64,000 nt of DNA from Balneolaceae bacterium. Lineage in GTDB: Bacteria > Bacteroidota > Rhodothermia > Balneolales > Balneolaceae. The stretch lies in contig JAFIFB010000059.1 in NCBI GenBank assembly GCA_020832285.1, positions 53,341 through 117,340 of the forward strand. Direction: 5' to 3'. The translations under genes and the position numbers were made by a program. Below the pieces are notes generated by a model that saw only the letters and a list, made by a program, of their open reading frames with translations, was not told the DNA's origin and made no database searches. Positions 53,111-62,829 of the stretch are shown one piece after another; the first letter of the stretch is position 1, and each line of letters opens with the position of its first letter.

Positions 53111-55066
53111 TCAATCACTTCCATGTAATGATTCCCAATGCTGATGAATCATCACCATCGCCAGCGTATCCAGCTCGCAATACCTTAGCAGCGCTTCAAA
53201 CACCTTTTCCCGTTCATCATTTGGCACATCCTCAAACTGCATGCGGGCCCAGGCCATCATGGCGGTACCGCCTTCGGAAATGGTTTCACCAGATCCCAGT
53301 TCAATCTCCAGATCATCGGCTGCATCAGGAATTCCATAGCCAACGGGTTCAAGCAGTTTGTAAGGATTTATCACGTTGCCTTCCGGATCGGTCTGGCAGA
53401 GTACCATCTCCTTCAGGCTTAATCCGGAGTAGGGGTCAGAGTAGATCTGTTTTAAAACGTTACTTTCATTCAGCACGGCCGGCAGCACATCTTTAATACT
53501 GTTGGAGCCGCCCATGTGCACCGAATAGTAATATTTCACCACTAATTTCTGCTGATCAATTAAATAACGCGGGGAATCTTCGCTGACCAGCGTATCGATC
53601 CAGGCGATCAGATCCATCCGGTCCGGTTCTTCGGATTCCTGCAGACGGCCTTTTACATCATTGAGGATGGTTTTCTCATAATGATGGTACATGAACACAC
53701 TTCCCTCATCCTGTTCCAGTACGCTCTTCAGCTCCCGGATAAAATCAAAGCCCGGATACACCCCTTTCCGTTTGTCCACCCATTCGGCAGTGTGCTCCAC
53801 CCGACCATCTTCATATACGTTATGCATCGAAAACTGGAAGGGAATTTTCTTGTAGGGATAGCAGCCTTTATGAAAGGGAATCGCCGGAGCAATACCTTCA
53901 AAATCGACGAAATGTAGTGGATACGTCCAGCTATCCATTTCGTGAAAGAGTCCGGGCAGCACCACTTCGCTGGCATCGTGTCGCCCGGTCATTTTCATGG
54001 CTTGGGCGAGTTGCCGCTGTTTTCTTCCCTCATCCCAAATGGGCTGCTGATAGAGCGTATGTTCATCAACATCCAGGTACTCCGGAGTGATCTCTTCCAT
54101 GAGATAGATACCATCGTCGATGTATCTGTTTGAAGCCGCATACCAGACATCAAACGCATGTGGCTTTTTTAGTTCCTTATCGCTCCAATGAAGTGCTTCT
54201 TTCCAGCATTCATTAAACCCGGCTTTCTTGCCATTCAGTTTGGAGGCGCTAATCCGGTGCTCACAATTCCTGCATTTTGCTCCAATGGTAACGGGATATT
54301 TTTCATCGGCCCGTATCAGCTCACAAAGTCCTTCTACCCAGTGATCAAAACCTTGTGCTTCCAGTGTGTTTTCGGGTTCGCGGGCTTCTCCCCTGAAGAT
54401 CAGTGCAACTTCATCGGACACATCAATGGCTTTCATGATGGGATCACCCAATTCAATATCAGCCCTGTTTTCCGTCAGCTTTACTTCACTACGACCCTCC
54501 TCATTTTCCACGATCTTAAAGTACTGATGAAGTCCGTTGATACTGGCCGGGGTTCCTTTATCAATAAGCATAAGGTGTGGACATACATCAAATTCGGGAT
54601 ACGCTTTTTGCATGACCCAGACCTGAAAGGCGACATCGTAAAAATACTTCTGCCATTTGGGCTTCATAGAACCATTCTGATTATAAAAGACTTCACCCTT
54701 TTCCCACGATTTTGATTTGACCTCAATGAGATCAATCCGGCTTCCTTTTTTGACCAAGATATCGACCAGGGCATAGGTCAAATCATGGTTAATAGCTGCT
54801 TCATAAATAATTACCTTATCCTGTTGCAGCAGCTCCTTGGTTTGGTTCAGAGAAACCGTTTTATCCCTCGAATAAGGAATCTCAACTCCACCGGGATAAT
54901 AGAGTTTGGCCAATTCTCCTACCTGAATCCCGCCTTCGGCCAGCGCCTGAAGAAACTCGTTATCGTCCTGAGAGGTGGCATACTCATTCTCATGATTTTT
55001 ATAGTAGAGCTTTGTGGGGCACTCCAGGCAGTGTGTGAATTTTGATTTTGTTACATAGTTCTGCAT
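53111..55066 (-). CDS. DUF2779 protein: Cas4-like nuclease plus exonuclease-like domain
   Basis: 651 residues. The N-terminal half is Cas4-like: a leading HCLECPTKLYY, a PD-(D/E)XK core with DILVKKGSRIDLIEVKSKSW (about 105-120), and CRNCEHR near 265, cysteines that may bind an Fe-S cluster. The C-terminal DUF2779 half (370-645) has a RNase H-like exonuclease pattern starting LHFVDFEGIAPAIPFH, then YHHYEKTILND and RYCELDTLAMVMIHQ. Two nuclease folds in one chain imply DNA processing or defence. It lies 100 bp upstream of the SIR2 gene on the same strand. Confidence 0.82.
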   Translation of the reverse strand: MQNYVTKSKFTHCLECPTKLYYKNHENEYATSQDDNEFLQALAEGGIQVGELAKLYYPGGVEIPYSRDKTVSLNQTKELLQQDKVIIYEAAINHDLTYALVDILVKKGSRIDLIEVKSKSWEKGEVFYNQNGSMKPKWQKYFYDVAFQVWVMQKAYPEFDVCPHLMLIDKGTPASINGLHQYFKIVENEEGRSEVKLTENRADIELGDPIMKAIDVSDEVALIFRGEAREPENTLEAQGFDHWVEGLCELIRADEKYPVTIGAKCRNCEHRISASKLNGKKAGFNECWKEALHWSDKELKKPHAFDVWYAASNRYIDDGIYLMEEITPEYLDVDEHTLYQQPIWDEGRKQRQLAQAMKMTGRHDASEVVLPGLFHEMDSWTYPLHFVDFEGIAPAIPFHKGCYPYKKIPFQFSMHNVYEDGRVEHTAEWVDKRKGVYPGFDFIRELKSVLEQDEGSVFMYHHYEKTILNDVKGRLQESEEPDRMDLIAWIDTLVSEDSPRYLIDQQKLVVKYYYSVHMGGSNSIKDVLPAVLNESNVLKQIYSDPYSGLSLKEMVLCQTDPEGNVINPYKLLEPVGYGIPDAADDLEIELGSGETISEGGTAMMAWARMQFEDVPNDEREKVFEALLRYCELDTLAMVMIHQHWESLHGSD

Positions 55067-55929
55067 CGTACCACCATTATCTTAACACTTAAAATACAAG
55101 GAATTTTTAGGCTACAAAGCGTTTTTCATGCCCGTAAATTGTTCTCTTTGAATAATATAATAGGTGTTGGTGACAGGTTGTGTCACCCCAAAAAAAATGC
55201 TTCACAAAATACTTGTAAAACTGTGACCTCTGTAAAAAAAGCCCACTTTATTCGTCAAAACGCTTAAAAAAGCTATTTTATAAAAAAAGTGCGTTAAATA
55301 CCTGTTATATATATTTACTGAAGTACACTTTACTTTACAGTTCTTCACAGCACCATTTTTCCTGAATTTCCCCGTTCAATGGCTCTGTTCGGCCATTTTT
55401 CAGTTTTTTTTACACTTTACAGCAAATTTCAAAAATTTGATCCGATTTTTTTCAGGACAAAAACTCTCCGGTATTCGATGGTTATTCTGTTCTAAATTGA
55501 CCCCCTATTCTGATGATGTTGACCCCGGGGTCAGTTTCCCCAGACTGAGGGGTCAGCATGTCCGGAATAAACAATGAAAATGTAATCCAACTTTCCGCAC
55601 CTTTACATGTTCACTCTAATCATTGCTATTGTTCTTCCCCATCGGCATCTGTGTTAGTTGATTTTGAAATTTGGACACAAAGAAACTGAAAATTTCCGGG
55701 GAAATAAACCCCAAACAACGTTGAAGAAGTAAATCGTAATGTTGTATATTTGAAAACTAAAAAGACGAATCGTTTTTTTACATCTTGTGAAGCTCAATGT
55801 TTGTCACTAAAAGTGTCACTAACGTCATTTTTTGGGGGCAAATCAAGGAAAAAAAGTCATTTTTCAGGCGTACTTTTTCCTTCAAATTTGCGAGCTAATG
55901 TGTTGTAAAGAAAGGATTTAATAATTTTT
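55067..55929. other. Non-coding gap before tRNA-Leu
   Basis: No gene. Bases 55498-55566 contain TTGACCCC, the palindrome GACCCCGGGGTC, and GAGGGGTCAGCATGTCCGGAA, resembling the motif at 42010-42085 and possibly an old insertion-sequence end. The remainder is AT-rich with TTTTTT runs. Confidence 0.6.
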
Positions 55930-56013
55930 GCCTGGGTGGCGGAATTGGTAGACGCGCCGGACTCAAAATCCGGTGGCAGCAATGTCGTAAGGGTTCGAGT
56001 CCCTTCCCAGGTA
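55930..56013 (+). tRNA. tRNA-Leu (anticodon CAA)
   Basis: 84 nt with acceptor arm GCCTGGG / CCCAGGT, D-arm GGCGGAATTGGTAGACGC, anticodon arm CCGGA-CTCAAAA-TCCGG (anticodon CAA), the long variable arm of a class II tRNA, and the T-loop GGTTCGAGTCC. The 3' CCA is not encoded. Leu TTG codons are read. The 3' half recurs 173 bp downstream. Confidence 0.95.
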
Positions 56014-56227
56014 CTTATTTTAGTATTGAGTAGTGAGTATCAAATATTGAGATGTTATAGTTCTTTTTTTGACATCAAAGGGACGAGAAGCTGGATCGAA
56101 GCGATAGCGAAGAACCAGTCCCGCCGAACGAATGTGAGGGAAATGAACGAACAGCGTGAGTGAATCGGGAAGTCCCTTCCCAGGTACTTTTTTTAGTATT
56201 GAGTAGTGAGTATCAAGTATTGAGATG
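55998..56227. repeat. Direct repeat of the tRNA-Leu 3' end (57 bp, two copies)
   Basis: 55998-56054 and 56171-56227 agree at 55 of 57 positions. Both begin in the tRNA T-arm (AGTCCCTTCCCAGGTAC) and continue with TAGTATTGAGTAGTGAGTAT. The intervening 116 bp carry no integrase. The pattern fits an attachment site or a local duplication. Confidence 0.8.
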
Positions 56228-56547
56228 GTATATTCCTTTTTTATAGGTAGAACATAGGTAAAACAATACCGCAAAATTATCTCTAACCTCTCACCATTTC
56301 CTGTGCTTGAAATGATAGTAGTACAGCTACCTTCATGTTGAGATAGCTTCAAATAAAAGAGCAGCCAATACATCCCTTTCTTTAATAATCTCTCAGTCTT
56401 AATTTTCTCAACTCTAATCAACCTAATTGTGACCAAAAGAGTCTTCCTATATTTCATTACCTTCTTATCGGATTTAAGTACTCCCGGTTTTCCGAAACAT
56501 AATACCGTGGTATTATAGGCATTAGTTAATCACAATTCTTTCTCCAA

Positions 56548-56676
56548 TCAATACCTCTGATAAACATGGTCAAACACCTCATTCACCGTTGAGGCGAAGT
56601 GGCGTCGGTCATAGACATTTGGAAGAATCTCGTCAAACTCCTGCTCAATCGTGACTTTTACGTCGGAAATATACAT
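56548..56676 (-). pseudogene. Relic of a type I restriction subunit (HsdR C-terminus)
   Basis: ATG 56676 to TGA 56548, 42 codons: YISDVKVTIEQEFDEILP and YDRRHFASTVNEVFDHVYQ. This matches the extreme C-terminus of HsdR (LPxSYDRxxFxxKxxxVFxHV). Upstream sequence shows no continuation. It is independent of the intact hsdR and of the fragment at 36477. Nothing is recognised in 56677-57143. Confidence 0.55.
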
Positions 56677-57143
56677 AAATTTGCCCCGAATATATCTCCG
56701 CTTTCAACTTCACCCAGCTTTGAGGGTGTCTTAAGTCATACGATTGTGCACTGTCCCGATGTGAGTTAACTGATTGATATTATTATCTATGAGATAGTAC
56801 TGAAAATGAGATAAGAATGGAAATGGAATGCAATAGAATATGCTGGGTTACAATTTTCCATACATATTCTCTCTTTGATTTCAACAAGCATAGTATGGAT
56901 CCACGCAATATCCACAACAATACCGACAGCCCCGGACATGGCTTCACCCTCTCACTCAAACAAATCTCTCTTTCCGCTGCGGATCAAATAGAACCTCCAA
57001 TTATTAACTGATTCACACATCCGTTGAAGCCACAAATTTTTTATTGTCTACAGCAATATTATTAAGGGATATATGTGCTGATTTGTATATTCGCCATGTT
57101 GATACCCTTTTATACTAAGATTGCAATTAAGATTTGAAAAAAG

Positions 57144-58776
57144 ATGGATAAACTAAAAAAAGAGATATCAGATTGTTTGCAAAATCTAAAAGGCAGTGGA
57201 AAATTTGCCAGTGTAAATACAACCGGTTTTGTTCTCCCCGGATTGAATATTGAGGGCGCTGGTGAAATCAGTTTCCCGGTCAATGAGATGCAGGCTGAAC
57301 GTCTTATTCAATCGGCAAAAAAAGCTCCTTTTGGCAAGGGTAGCGAAACCCTGTTGGATACGGACGTAAGAAATACATGGGAGATAGATGCAGAAAAATT
57401 GCATTTTGATAATCCGGTCTGGCAAGATTTTTTAAACGATATTATTGAAAATGTTCAAATTGATCTCGGAATAGAAGACTATTCAATGAAGGCAAACCTC
57501 TACAAATTATTGATCTACGAAGAGGGAGGATTTTTCCTGAAGCATAAAGATTCGGAAAAAGAAAAAGGTATGTTCGGAACCCTTATCCTTAGTTTACCTT
57601 CTAAGTTTTCGGGCGGCGAATTGGTTATTGAATTTGAGAAAGAACAAGTCGTTGCAGATTTCAGCCGGGCAGGGCTTTACAAGACAGGCTATGCAGCTTT
57701 TTATGCCGATTGCGATCACGAAGTGAAGCCTTTAAAATCTGGTTACAGGATCTGTTTGGTTTATAACCTCATCCAGGAAGAAGCCGGTAAATCCATCGAG
57801 TTGTCTTCCATCCAAAACTATTCGGACCGGATCGTTGAAAGTATTAAAAACCATGAGGCAAACCACCCAAAGGAAAACTATATCATTTTACTGGGGCACC
57901 AATATACACCTGAAAATTTTTCCTTCGATCAACTGAAACTCAACGACAGGCTGAAGGCAGAGGTGCTTCTACGGGCTGCAGAAACGCTGGGTTATTACGG
58001 TAAAATGTGTTTAGTGACATCTTATTTGGCAGGCACCCCGGAGTATGATGGATATTATGCATTGGTATCATTACGGAGCCGTATGCATCTGGAGTCCGGA
58101 AGCAAATGCCCAAATGCTGCTGTCGCAGGATGCCGAAACTCAACTGAATTGGATTGATTATTTTAACCGGTCGGCAAACATTTCTGATGAAGAAAAATCA
58201 GCCGTAAATACGCTTCTCTTGTCAGGGTTAAAAGAGAGAGGATATTGCAACAGTACATTGAATTATAATCCGGCAATGGATTGGATTATCCTTCAGAAAA
58301 AAGAAGCATTGCTATTTGAATTGGATGAAGATACAATTCAGCATTATTTTATAAGGATAGAAGCCGGCTGCTGGTTTAAACTGTTTCAGTTGATGCCAAC
58401 CGGGGAGGTTCAAAAATTATTGGAAAAAATCACCAATACCATTCCTGTTCCGGTTTTAGAAAAATTGCTTGCCGTGCTGGTTTCTTTATCATCCGAAAAA
58501 CCATTGCACGAGATGGTTTTCCTGTTTTTTGATAAACTTCCACAACTCTTTAACTTTTTATATGGCAAAAACTCAAAGAGAATAGATAAAGATGCACTGC
58601 ATCAACTATTCACTTTAGAGAAAACATTGTCTCCAGCCCATTCGCGGGTCAGGGAAATTGCAAAATCAATGTTCGTAAACCCCGAACACACGGATGTAAG
58701 CATTGTTTTGGTTCCGTCTTTGTTATCAACAGAAACCCCCTCAAAATTAATGATCCAATTGCTGGAAAAAATTTAA
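57144..58776 (+). pseudogene. 2OG-Fe(II) oxygenase with a frameshift near codon 305
   Basis: The first frame (57144-58157) holds the prolyl-4-hydroxylase-like 2OG oxygenase: iron ligands in GGFFLKHKDSEKEKG (HxD), SGGELVIEF, the distal His in YADCDHEVKPLKSGYR and the 2OG-binding Arg. The frame then shifts near 58050-58070: TPEYDGYY is followed in the other frame by HWYHYGAVCIWSPEANAQ and continues to 58776. Read through, the product is about 543 residues, a large prokaryotic member. The N-terminal enzyme could still be made, truncated. It is the first gene of a same-strand block that includes a SEC-C protein. Confidence 0.75.
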
Positions 58777-58828
58777 AATCATAGAGCGCAAACAAACGAC
58801 AAACTTTAGAATTAGAACTTAGGTGAAG

Positions 58829-59317
58829 ATGACTTTGAGAAATGAATCAACAAACATTGATATATCAAAACCAAGACGCCAGTATTATAGTGACAAACAC
58901 AACCTGACTTCTTGTCCGGAATGTGGTTCCGGATTGATTCAAAAAAGCTTTCCAATTTTATTGTATGCCAGATCTGATTCAGACGAAGGTGAATTTATTA
59001 CAAACCTCTCAGGTAGTCATTTTTGCAAAAAATGTCCTGTTGTGGTTTTCGACACATACAAGGTTGAAAAAGCGGCAAAACTTGGCATTAGAGCAGGCAA
59101 AAATATTGAATACGCTATTACCGGATTCATTGACATGGATTCAATTCCTGAAAATAAGAGACATCTTGAAATGGGAACTGAAGAAAATCCAATACCATTA
59201 ATCGATTTTTTACCAGACTTACATAATCAGACAAAAACTGCAGGCAAGAAACCGGGGAGAAATGACCCTTGTTTATGTGGAAGTGGAATAAAATATAAAA
59301 AGTGCTGTGGAAAATGA
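58829..59317 (+). CDS. SEC-C zinc-binding protein
   Basis: 162 residues from ATG 58829. It has an N-terminal CPECGSG zinc site, a second CKKC pair near residue 70, and the SecA-like C-terminal motif GRNDPCLCGSGIKYKKCCGK. SEC-C motifs bind Zn and partners such as ribosomes or SecB. It lies 52 bp after the oxygenase and is not an SecA fragment, since no ATPase region is present. Confidence 0.85.
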   Translation: MTLRNESTNIDISKPRRQYYSDKHNLTSCPECGSGLIQKSFPILLYARSDSDEGEFITNLSGSHFCKKCPVVVFDTYKVEKAAKLGIRAGKNIEYAITGFIDMDSIPENKRHLEMGTEENPIPLIDFLPDLHNQTKTAGKKPGRNDPCLCGSGIKYKKCCGK

Positions 59318-59405
59318 CTGAAAAGTAAATACTTTGAAACCTGATATTTTATATAAAAATCCCTGCGTGCCAAAAATGCCCATTACAGCAAAACTCTGAC
59401 TGACA

Positions 59406-61193
59406 ATGGAGTTAACGAAAGAGCAACAAGACATTATCCATTCTACAGGCAACATTAAGATCAATGCTGTTGCCGGATCGGGGAAGACAACGACCGTCAT
59501 TGAGTATGCAAAGGCAAGGCCTCAAACCAGTAAAATACTTTATCTTGCCTTCAACAGGTCGGTCAAACTTGAAGCCATTAAGAAATTTTCAGACAAAGGC
59601 CTGTATAATGTAAATGTTGAAACCGCCCACTCACTTGCCTACAAACATATTGTATTCAGAAACAATTACAAGGTAAGGCCACAAGGTTACAAATCTCACG
59701 AAATCGCCGAAATACTTGGGATTAGCGGAGGCGGAGAAAAACACACCGAATATATTCTTGCCAATCATATTAACAAGTTCATTTCGTATTTCTGCAACAG
59801 TGATAAACGAAAAGTTCAGGACCTCAATTATCTCGAAACGGTTGCAGATCCCAAAGCAAAGGCCTTTGTTTCGTCGTTCTGCCAAACCATCGTAAAGCAG
59901 ACAAGGCTGCTTCTCAGCAAAATGGATAAAGGTGAGATTGAAATCACTCACGACTTTTATCTCAAGAAATTTCAGCTTTCAAATCCAAGACTGAATTACG
60001 ACTATATTCTCTTCGACGAAGGACAGGATGCATCTGCCGCCATGCTCGATGTTTTTTTCAGGCAAAAGGCAACAAAAGTGATTGTTGGGGACACTCATCA
60101 ACAAATTTACGGGTGGCGGTATGCAGTGAACTCTCTTGAAAAGGCGGATTTCAGAACCTTTAATCTTTCTGCAAGCTTCCGGTTCAACCAGGATATTGCC
60201 AATTTGGCGATGGACATTCTGAAATGGAAAAAAATTATTGGCCGTGAACAGCCAGTTAAGATAACCGGAAATGGTACTCCAGGGAAAATTAAAACGAGAG
60301 CCGTGATCGCCCGGACCAACCTGGGGCTTCTGTTAAGGGCTATAGAATATGTGAGCAAACAAAAGAAAGATAAGCAGATCTACTTTGAAGGAAATATCAA
60401 CTCGTACACCTATGCCGACGAAGGTGCATCCCTTTATGACGTGCTGAGCCTTTACAATAACAATCACAGGCTCATAAGGGACAAGCTCATCAGAAAAATG
60501 AAACATCTTGAAGAGCTTGAAGAGTACATCAAAAAAACCGAAGATGTTCAGCTTGGGATGATGGTTGATATCGTGAAAGAATACGGCAACGACATTCCGG
60601 AAATCATCAACACCATTAAAGAAAGGCACATCGACAATGACGACAAAGAGCACGCCTCGATGATTTTTACAACCGTACACCGCAGTAAGGGAATGGAGTA
60701 TGATGCCATTCGAATTGTAAACGACTTTATTTCAGAAGAAAAATTGGAAAAACTGTCAGACGACGCCAAAAAAGGCGAGTTGAATGATGCAAAACTGAAT
60801 GAAGAAATTAACCTGCTGTATGTTGCAATCACCAGAACAAGAAACCGCATATACATACCTGATGCATTAATGCCTGACGGTTTTACGCCTTCAAAACAAA
60901 TAAAAGTGATGAGAGAAACTGCAAAAGACGAAATAGAAGTTCCGGCAACACAAAGACAATCAAGAAGAGAAAAAATAAATCTGAATGACAGTGATCAGGC
61001 TTACTTCGTTGATAAAATTCGAAAAAGACACAAACATGCTTATAAACCCTGGACACAGCAGCTGGATGATGAATTGGCTGAACTGTATCGTGAAGGTGTT
61101 CAGGAAAAGAGGCTTGCAAACCATTTCGGGCGGACAAATGGAGCTATACGTGCAAGAATAAAGAAATTGGGACTTGAAAAAATGTATGGATAG
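59406..61193 (+). CDS. UvrD/FBH1-like superfamily 1 helicase
   Basis: 595 residues: Q motif LTKEQQDIIHS, Walker A AVAGSGKTTT near 26, LAFNRSVKLEA (the FBH1-like Ia motif), Walker B LFDEGQDAS, GDTHQQIYGWR, VHRSKGMEYDA and LLYVAITRTRNRI. The C-terminal 55 residues form a helix-turn-helix-like tail, WTQQLDDELAELYREG and NHFGRTNGAIRARIKKLG, that may bind DNA. FBH1-type helicases unwind 3' to 5' and restrain recombination. It stands 88 bp after the SEC-C gene on the same strand. A defence or repair role is possible. Confidence 0.9.
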   Translation: MELTKEQQDIIHSTGNIKINAVAGSGKTTTVIEYAKARPQTSKILYLAFNRSVKLEAIKKFSDKGLYNVNVETAHSLAYKHIVFRNNYKVRPQGYKSHEIAEILGISGGGEKHTEYILANHINKFISYFCNSDKRKVQDLNYLETVADPKAKAFVSSFCQTIVKQTRLLLSKMDKGEIEITHDFYLKKFQLSNPRLNYDYILFDEGQDASAAMLDVFFRQKATKVIVGDTHQQIYGWRYAVNSLEKADFRTFNLSASFRFNQDIANLAMDILKWKKIIGREQPVKITGNGTPGKIKTRAVIARTNLGLLLRAIEYVSKQKKDKQIYFEGNINSYTYADEGASLYDVLSLYNNNHRLIRDKLIRKMKHLEELEEYIKKTEDVQLGMMVDIVKEYGNDIPEIINTIKERHIDNDDKEHASMIFTTVHRSKGMEYDAIRIVNDFISEEKLEKLSDDAKKGELNDAKLNEEINLLYVAITRTRNRIYIPDALMPDGFTPSKQIKVMRETAKDEIEVPATQRQSRREKINLNDSDQAYFVDKIRKRHKHAYKPWTQQLDDELAELYREGVQEKRLANHFGRTNGAIRARIKKLGLEKMYG

Positions 61194-61238
61194 TAAATGA
61201 AAAGAGTCATTTCGACTCTGTTTGCCACGAAGTCACTG

Positions 61239-61683
61239 GTAGCCCCTCATCTTGCCCAAAATGCCTGCTCTTCGAAGTTCTAACGTAGTAGAGCGGGCAA
61301 CACTATTTCAGAAGTGACAGAACCCACTTTCAGACCCACCCTTGCCAAAGGCATCCCGTTGGGGAAATCCCTACCTGAAATCCAGGTCATAGCCTTCACA
61401 TTCGTCAGTCCAGAACTGCACTGGACAGACGAGGGAATCCACCCCAATCGACTGACGAGTGCCTTTCTCGTCTGTCGAATCCCCACGGCCATCAATCCAA
61501 ACCCAGCCCATTATTCCACTGGAAAAGCACCAGCGAAACAAGGAGGGACTTTTAAATTTAGTAATCTATCCATAAACCCTGTAAAAAGTCACCCCTTCCC
61601 CCGAATGGTCGGGATTAGAAAAACACTAACTTGTGCCGTGTATTTGCGGAATAGGGGCCGGGGGATGGGTCCGAGTGGATAGG
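61239..61683 (+). repeat. L repeat, copy 2 (inverted partner of 26342-26775)
   Basis: The core 61303-61556 is about 97% identical to the reverse complement of 26449-26701. The outer parts carry CCTGCTCTTCGAAGTTCTAA and GGGGCCGGGGGATGGGTCC. It inserts 60 extra bases near 61557 (ATTTAGTAATCTATCCATAA). The gap 61194-61970 contains no convincing gene. Confidence 0.87.
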
Positions 61684-61970
61684 GTTATAAACCAATCTTT
61701 CACCGGTAGAAACAGTCAACTATTCATCCATCCATCAGACTCGTTGTTTTGTCGGAACTACACTAAATACCTGAAACTCTCTCTTGTGTGGGATAACAGA
61801 GAAGATCTTGTAAAACTGTTCGAAAAATGTTCGGATGCCATCAAACTAAAATGAATATGCGGATTGATTATTTAGGCAGGAGTAAACTATTTTCAAACAA
61901 TCTCCAATCTGACAATTGAAAAACAAACTCATTGTAGTCAAACCGTAAGCGAAATAATAAAAAAACGACT

Positions 61971-62276
61971 ATGGACACCGATCATTTATCAAATGAAGTC
62001 TACCAGGGAATTTTCATTGAAGCTGAAAAATTTGACCACGACCTGACCCTGCGATTTGGAGTCTTGGCATCCCATTGTAAAGACGAAGAGGAGTACCTTA
62101 ATAAAGCTTTTGACTTGATTACTGAAATCCGGTCTCTGGACGAAGATGAATTATCGGACCTGTTTTTTGGCCGCCTCCCGGATATCAACGCTTTGAACTC
62201 GACTTTTGACCGTATCATCAAAAACATAAACCAGATAAAAAAAATACCTGAAGAACAAAGACACTATGAATTTTAA
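61971..62276 (+). CDS. Hypothetical acidic helical protein
   Basis: 101 residues, rich in Asp and Glu (EIRSLDEDELSDLFFGRLPD), no signal peptide, no family recognised. It overlaps the next gene by 11 bp, so the two form an operon and could act together. Confidence 0.65.
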   Translation: MDTDHLSNEVYQGIFIEAEKFDHDLTLRFGVLASHCKDEEEYLNKAFDLITEIRSLDEDELSDLFFGRLPDINALNSTFDRIIKNINQIKKIPEEQRHYEF

Positions 62277-62532
62277 ATCAAAACCTTCAAAAAGAACATT
62301 CAAAAAAATTTCGATAGACAAGTATATTGGCCTCCACAAGAAAAGTAACCCCGACACTGACACGGCAGTCTTGAAAAAAAGCCTGACCCATATAAGGACA
62401 CTGAAATTACAAGGGCAAAAATGTGATTGTGGCAATCCAATCTGGATCATCGGTTCGGCATTCGCAGGAATGGCTTGCTTTACTTGTATAACGGGCGAGA
62501 CAGACTGCAGCAACGACTACGAAATCAAATAA
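62266..62532 (+). CDS. Hypothetical small zinc-ribbon-like protein
   Basis: 88 residues. The N-terminus is basic (SKPSKRTFKKISIDKYI); the C-terminus has CDCGNPIWIIGSAFAGMACF then TCITGETDC, five to six cysteines in paired spacing that could bind zinc. It overlaps the upstream gene. Its composition contrasts with the acidic partner, so the pair could bind each other. No known family. Confidence 0.65.
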   Translation: MNFKSKPSKRTFKKISIDKYIGLHKKSNPDTDTAVLKKSLTHIRTLKLQGQKCDCGNPIWIIGSAFAGMACFTCITGETDCSNDYEIK

Positions 62533-62829
62533 ATTCCTGCCTGCGCATAGTACGGGAACTCGTTACGTACTGTAATTTTTGATGCAATACTCAAATAACA
62601 TTGCTCAATGGGTTGAAGCGGTTTTGCTGTGCATTCTACTTTTTATACACCTTCCAAGGGACGAAAAACCGGACTTGCGCTCCCATATTGAAGTTAAAAA
62701 TTATGCTGTGACTTCAATCAACACCCTCCCCTCCTTTCTATCTACTATTTTGCTCGTTAGCAGGATAACAAAAACCGAATTTCATCATAAAATTTCTGAT
62801 TTTAACACATTCGTTATATTGTTCTGGTG

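Noticed and set aside
56817..57011. 64-residue frame before the oxygenase
   Set aside because: Composition looks random, with no ribosome-binding site and no similarity I recognise.
61314..61682. 122-residue frame in L repeat copy 2 (also 26350-26685)
   Set aside because: The frame is present in both copies, but this follows from near-identity of the DNA; no signal for expression or family is seen.
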